Shown here one piece after another: positions 16,291 to 16,332 of a stretch of 16,332 nt of DNA. Position numbers and translations under genes: made by a program. Positions within the stretch are counted from its first letter, which is position 1. Every line of letters begins with the position of its first letter. The stretch is from Bacteroidales bacterium. GTDB lineage: Bacteria; Bacteroidota; Bacteroidia; Bacteroidales; UBA7960. The notes beneath the pieces were generated by a model, which worked only from the letters and a program-made list of their open reading frames with translations, did not search any database and was not told where the DNA came from. Location: assembly GCA_007131895.1 (NCBI GenBank), contig SLPR01000017.1, positions 1-16,332 on the forward strand. The letters run 5' to 3'.

Positions 16291-16323
16291 AAAGCCCGGC
16301 AATTCAATAATTACCGGGCTTTT
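16291..16323. terminator. Bidirectional intrinsic terminator at the window end
   Basis: The arms aaagcccgg (16291-16299) and ccgggcttt (16314-16322) pair perfectly around a 14-base loop, with an A-run before and a T-run after. No gene ends just upstream on the plus strand, so it probably serves a minus-strand gene that lies beyond the window, or marks an attenuator before a plus-strand gene there. Confidence 0.7.
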
Positions 16324-16332
16324 GATTAATAA

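Larger units (their letters stand above)
15303..16332. other. One-kilobase gene-free region rich in repeats and hairpins
   Basis: No open frame here encodes a recognisable or well-formed protein. What it holds, in order: a terminator hairpin (15337-15361); repeat copy A (15432-15510); an unassigned stretch with the small inverted pair aattccg/cggaatt (15587-15593 and 15606-15612); a roughly 259-bp imperfect inverted-repeat element (15717-15975); repeat fragments B (16050-16092) and C (16199-16250); a cluster of tcataccct words with hairpins (16116-16269); and a final terminator (16291-16323). It reads as layered non-coding repeats. A structured RNA is possible but I cannot name a family. Confidence 0.6.

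Overview
The window looks like a chromosomal segment of a Bacteroidota bacterium, probably from the Bacteroidales/Marinilabiliales side; genus cannot be told from it. The grounds are: genes that mostly lack a Shine-Dalgarno sequence and start in A-rich leaders, several leaders carrying the Bacteroidota -7 promoter box TAnnTTTG, moderate GC, and protein types familiar from this phylum (a DnaQ-type exonuclease with an extra C-terminal domain, PAS kinases with a HELQVYQIELELQNEEL-type linker, and a large GH3 plus serine-hydrolase fusion). No phage, insertion-sequence transposase, rRNA, tRNA or CRISPR array is visible.

Layout. 1-1253: 3' part of a 2-oxo acid dehydrogenase E2 gene, closed by a terminator. 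1440-2893: a closely spaced pair, a DEDDh exonuclease and a small fumarylacetoacetate-hydrolase-family enzyme. 3125-7100: two signalling genes in tandem, a membrane protein with HAMP-like, GAF and three PAS domains but no kinase, then a soluble PAS-PAS histidine kinase; no response regulator lies beside them. 7101-7341: a spacer with inverted repeats. 7342-10593: three genes on the same strand, an Aag/Mpg-type 3-methyladenine glycosylase, an RlmI-type rRNA methyltransferase with its own likely promoter, and a MATE transporter with a TTG start. 10772-12004, on the minus strand: a protein made almost only of leucine-rich repeats. 12297-15302: a 1001-residue exported protein joining a two-domain NagZ-type glucosaminidase to a beta-lactamase-fold serine hydrolase. 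15303-16332: about 1 kb without a convincing gene, packed with hairpins, a roughly 259-bp imperfect inverted repeat and several scrambled smaller repeats, ending in a terminator.

Functional reading. Most genes are housekeeping: central or branched-chain oxo-acid metabolism, DNA processing and repair, rRNA modification, efflux. The three places worth attention are the fused muropeptide hydrolase, which puts in one exported chain two activities that Bacillus makes from neighbouring genes; the split sensor pair, where the membrane protein has sensing domains but no output and its neighbour has the output but no membrane anchor; and the repeat-dense 3' region, which looks like a nested set of non-coding mobile or REP-like elements. 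I do not see a clear defence system or other obviously new multi-gene system here.
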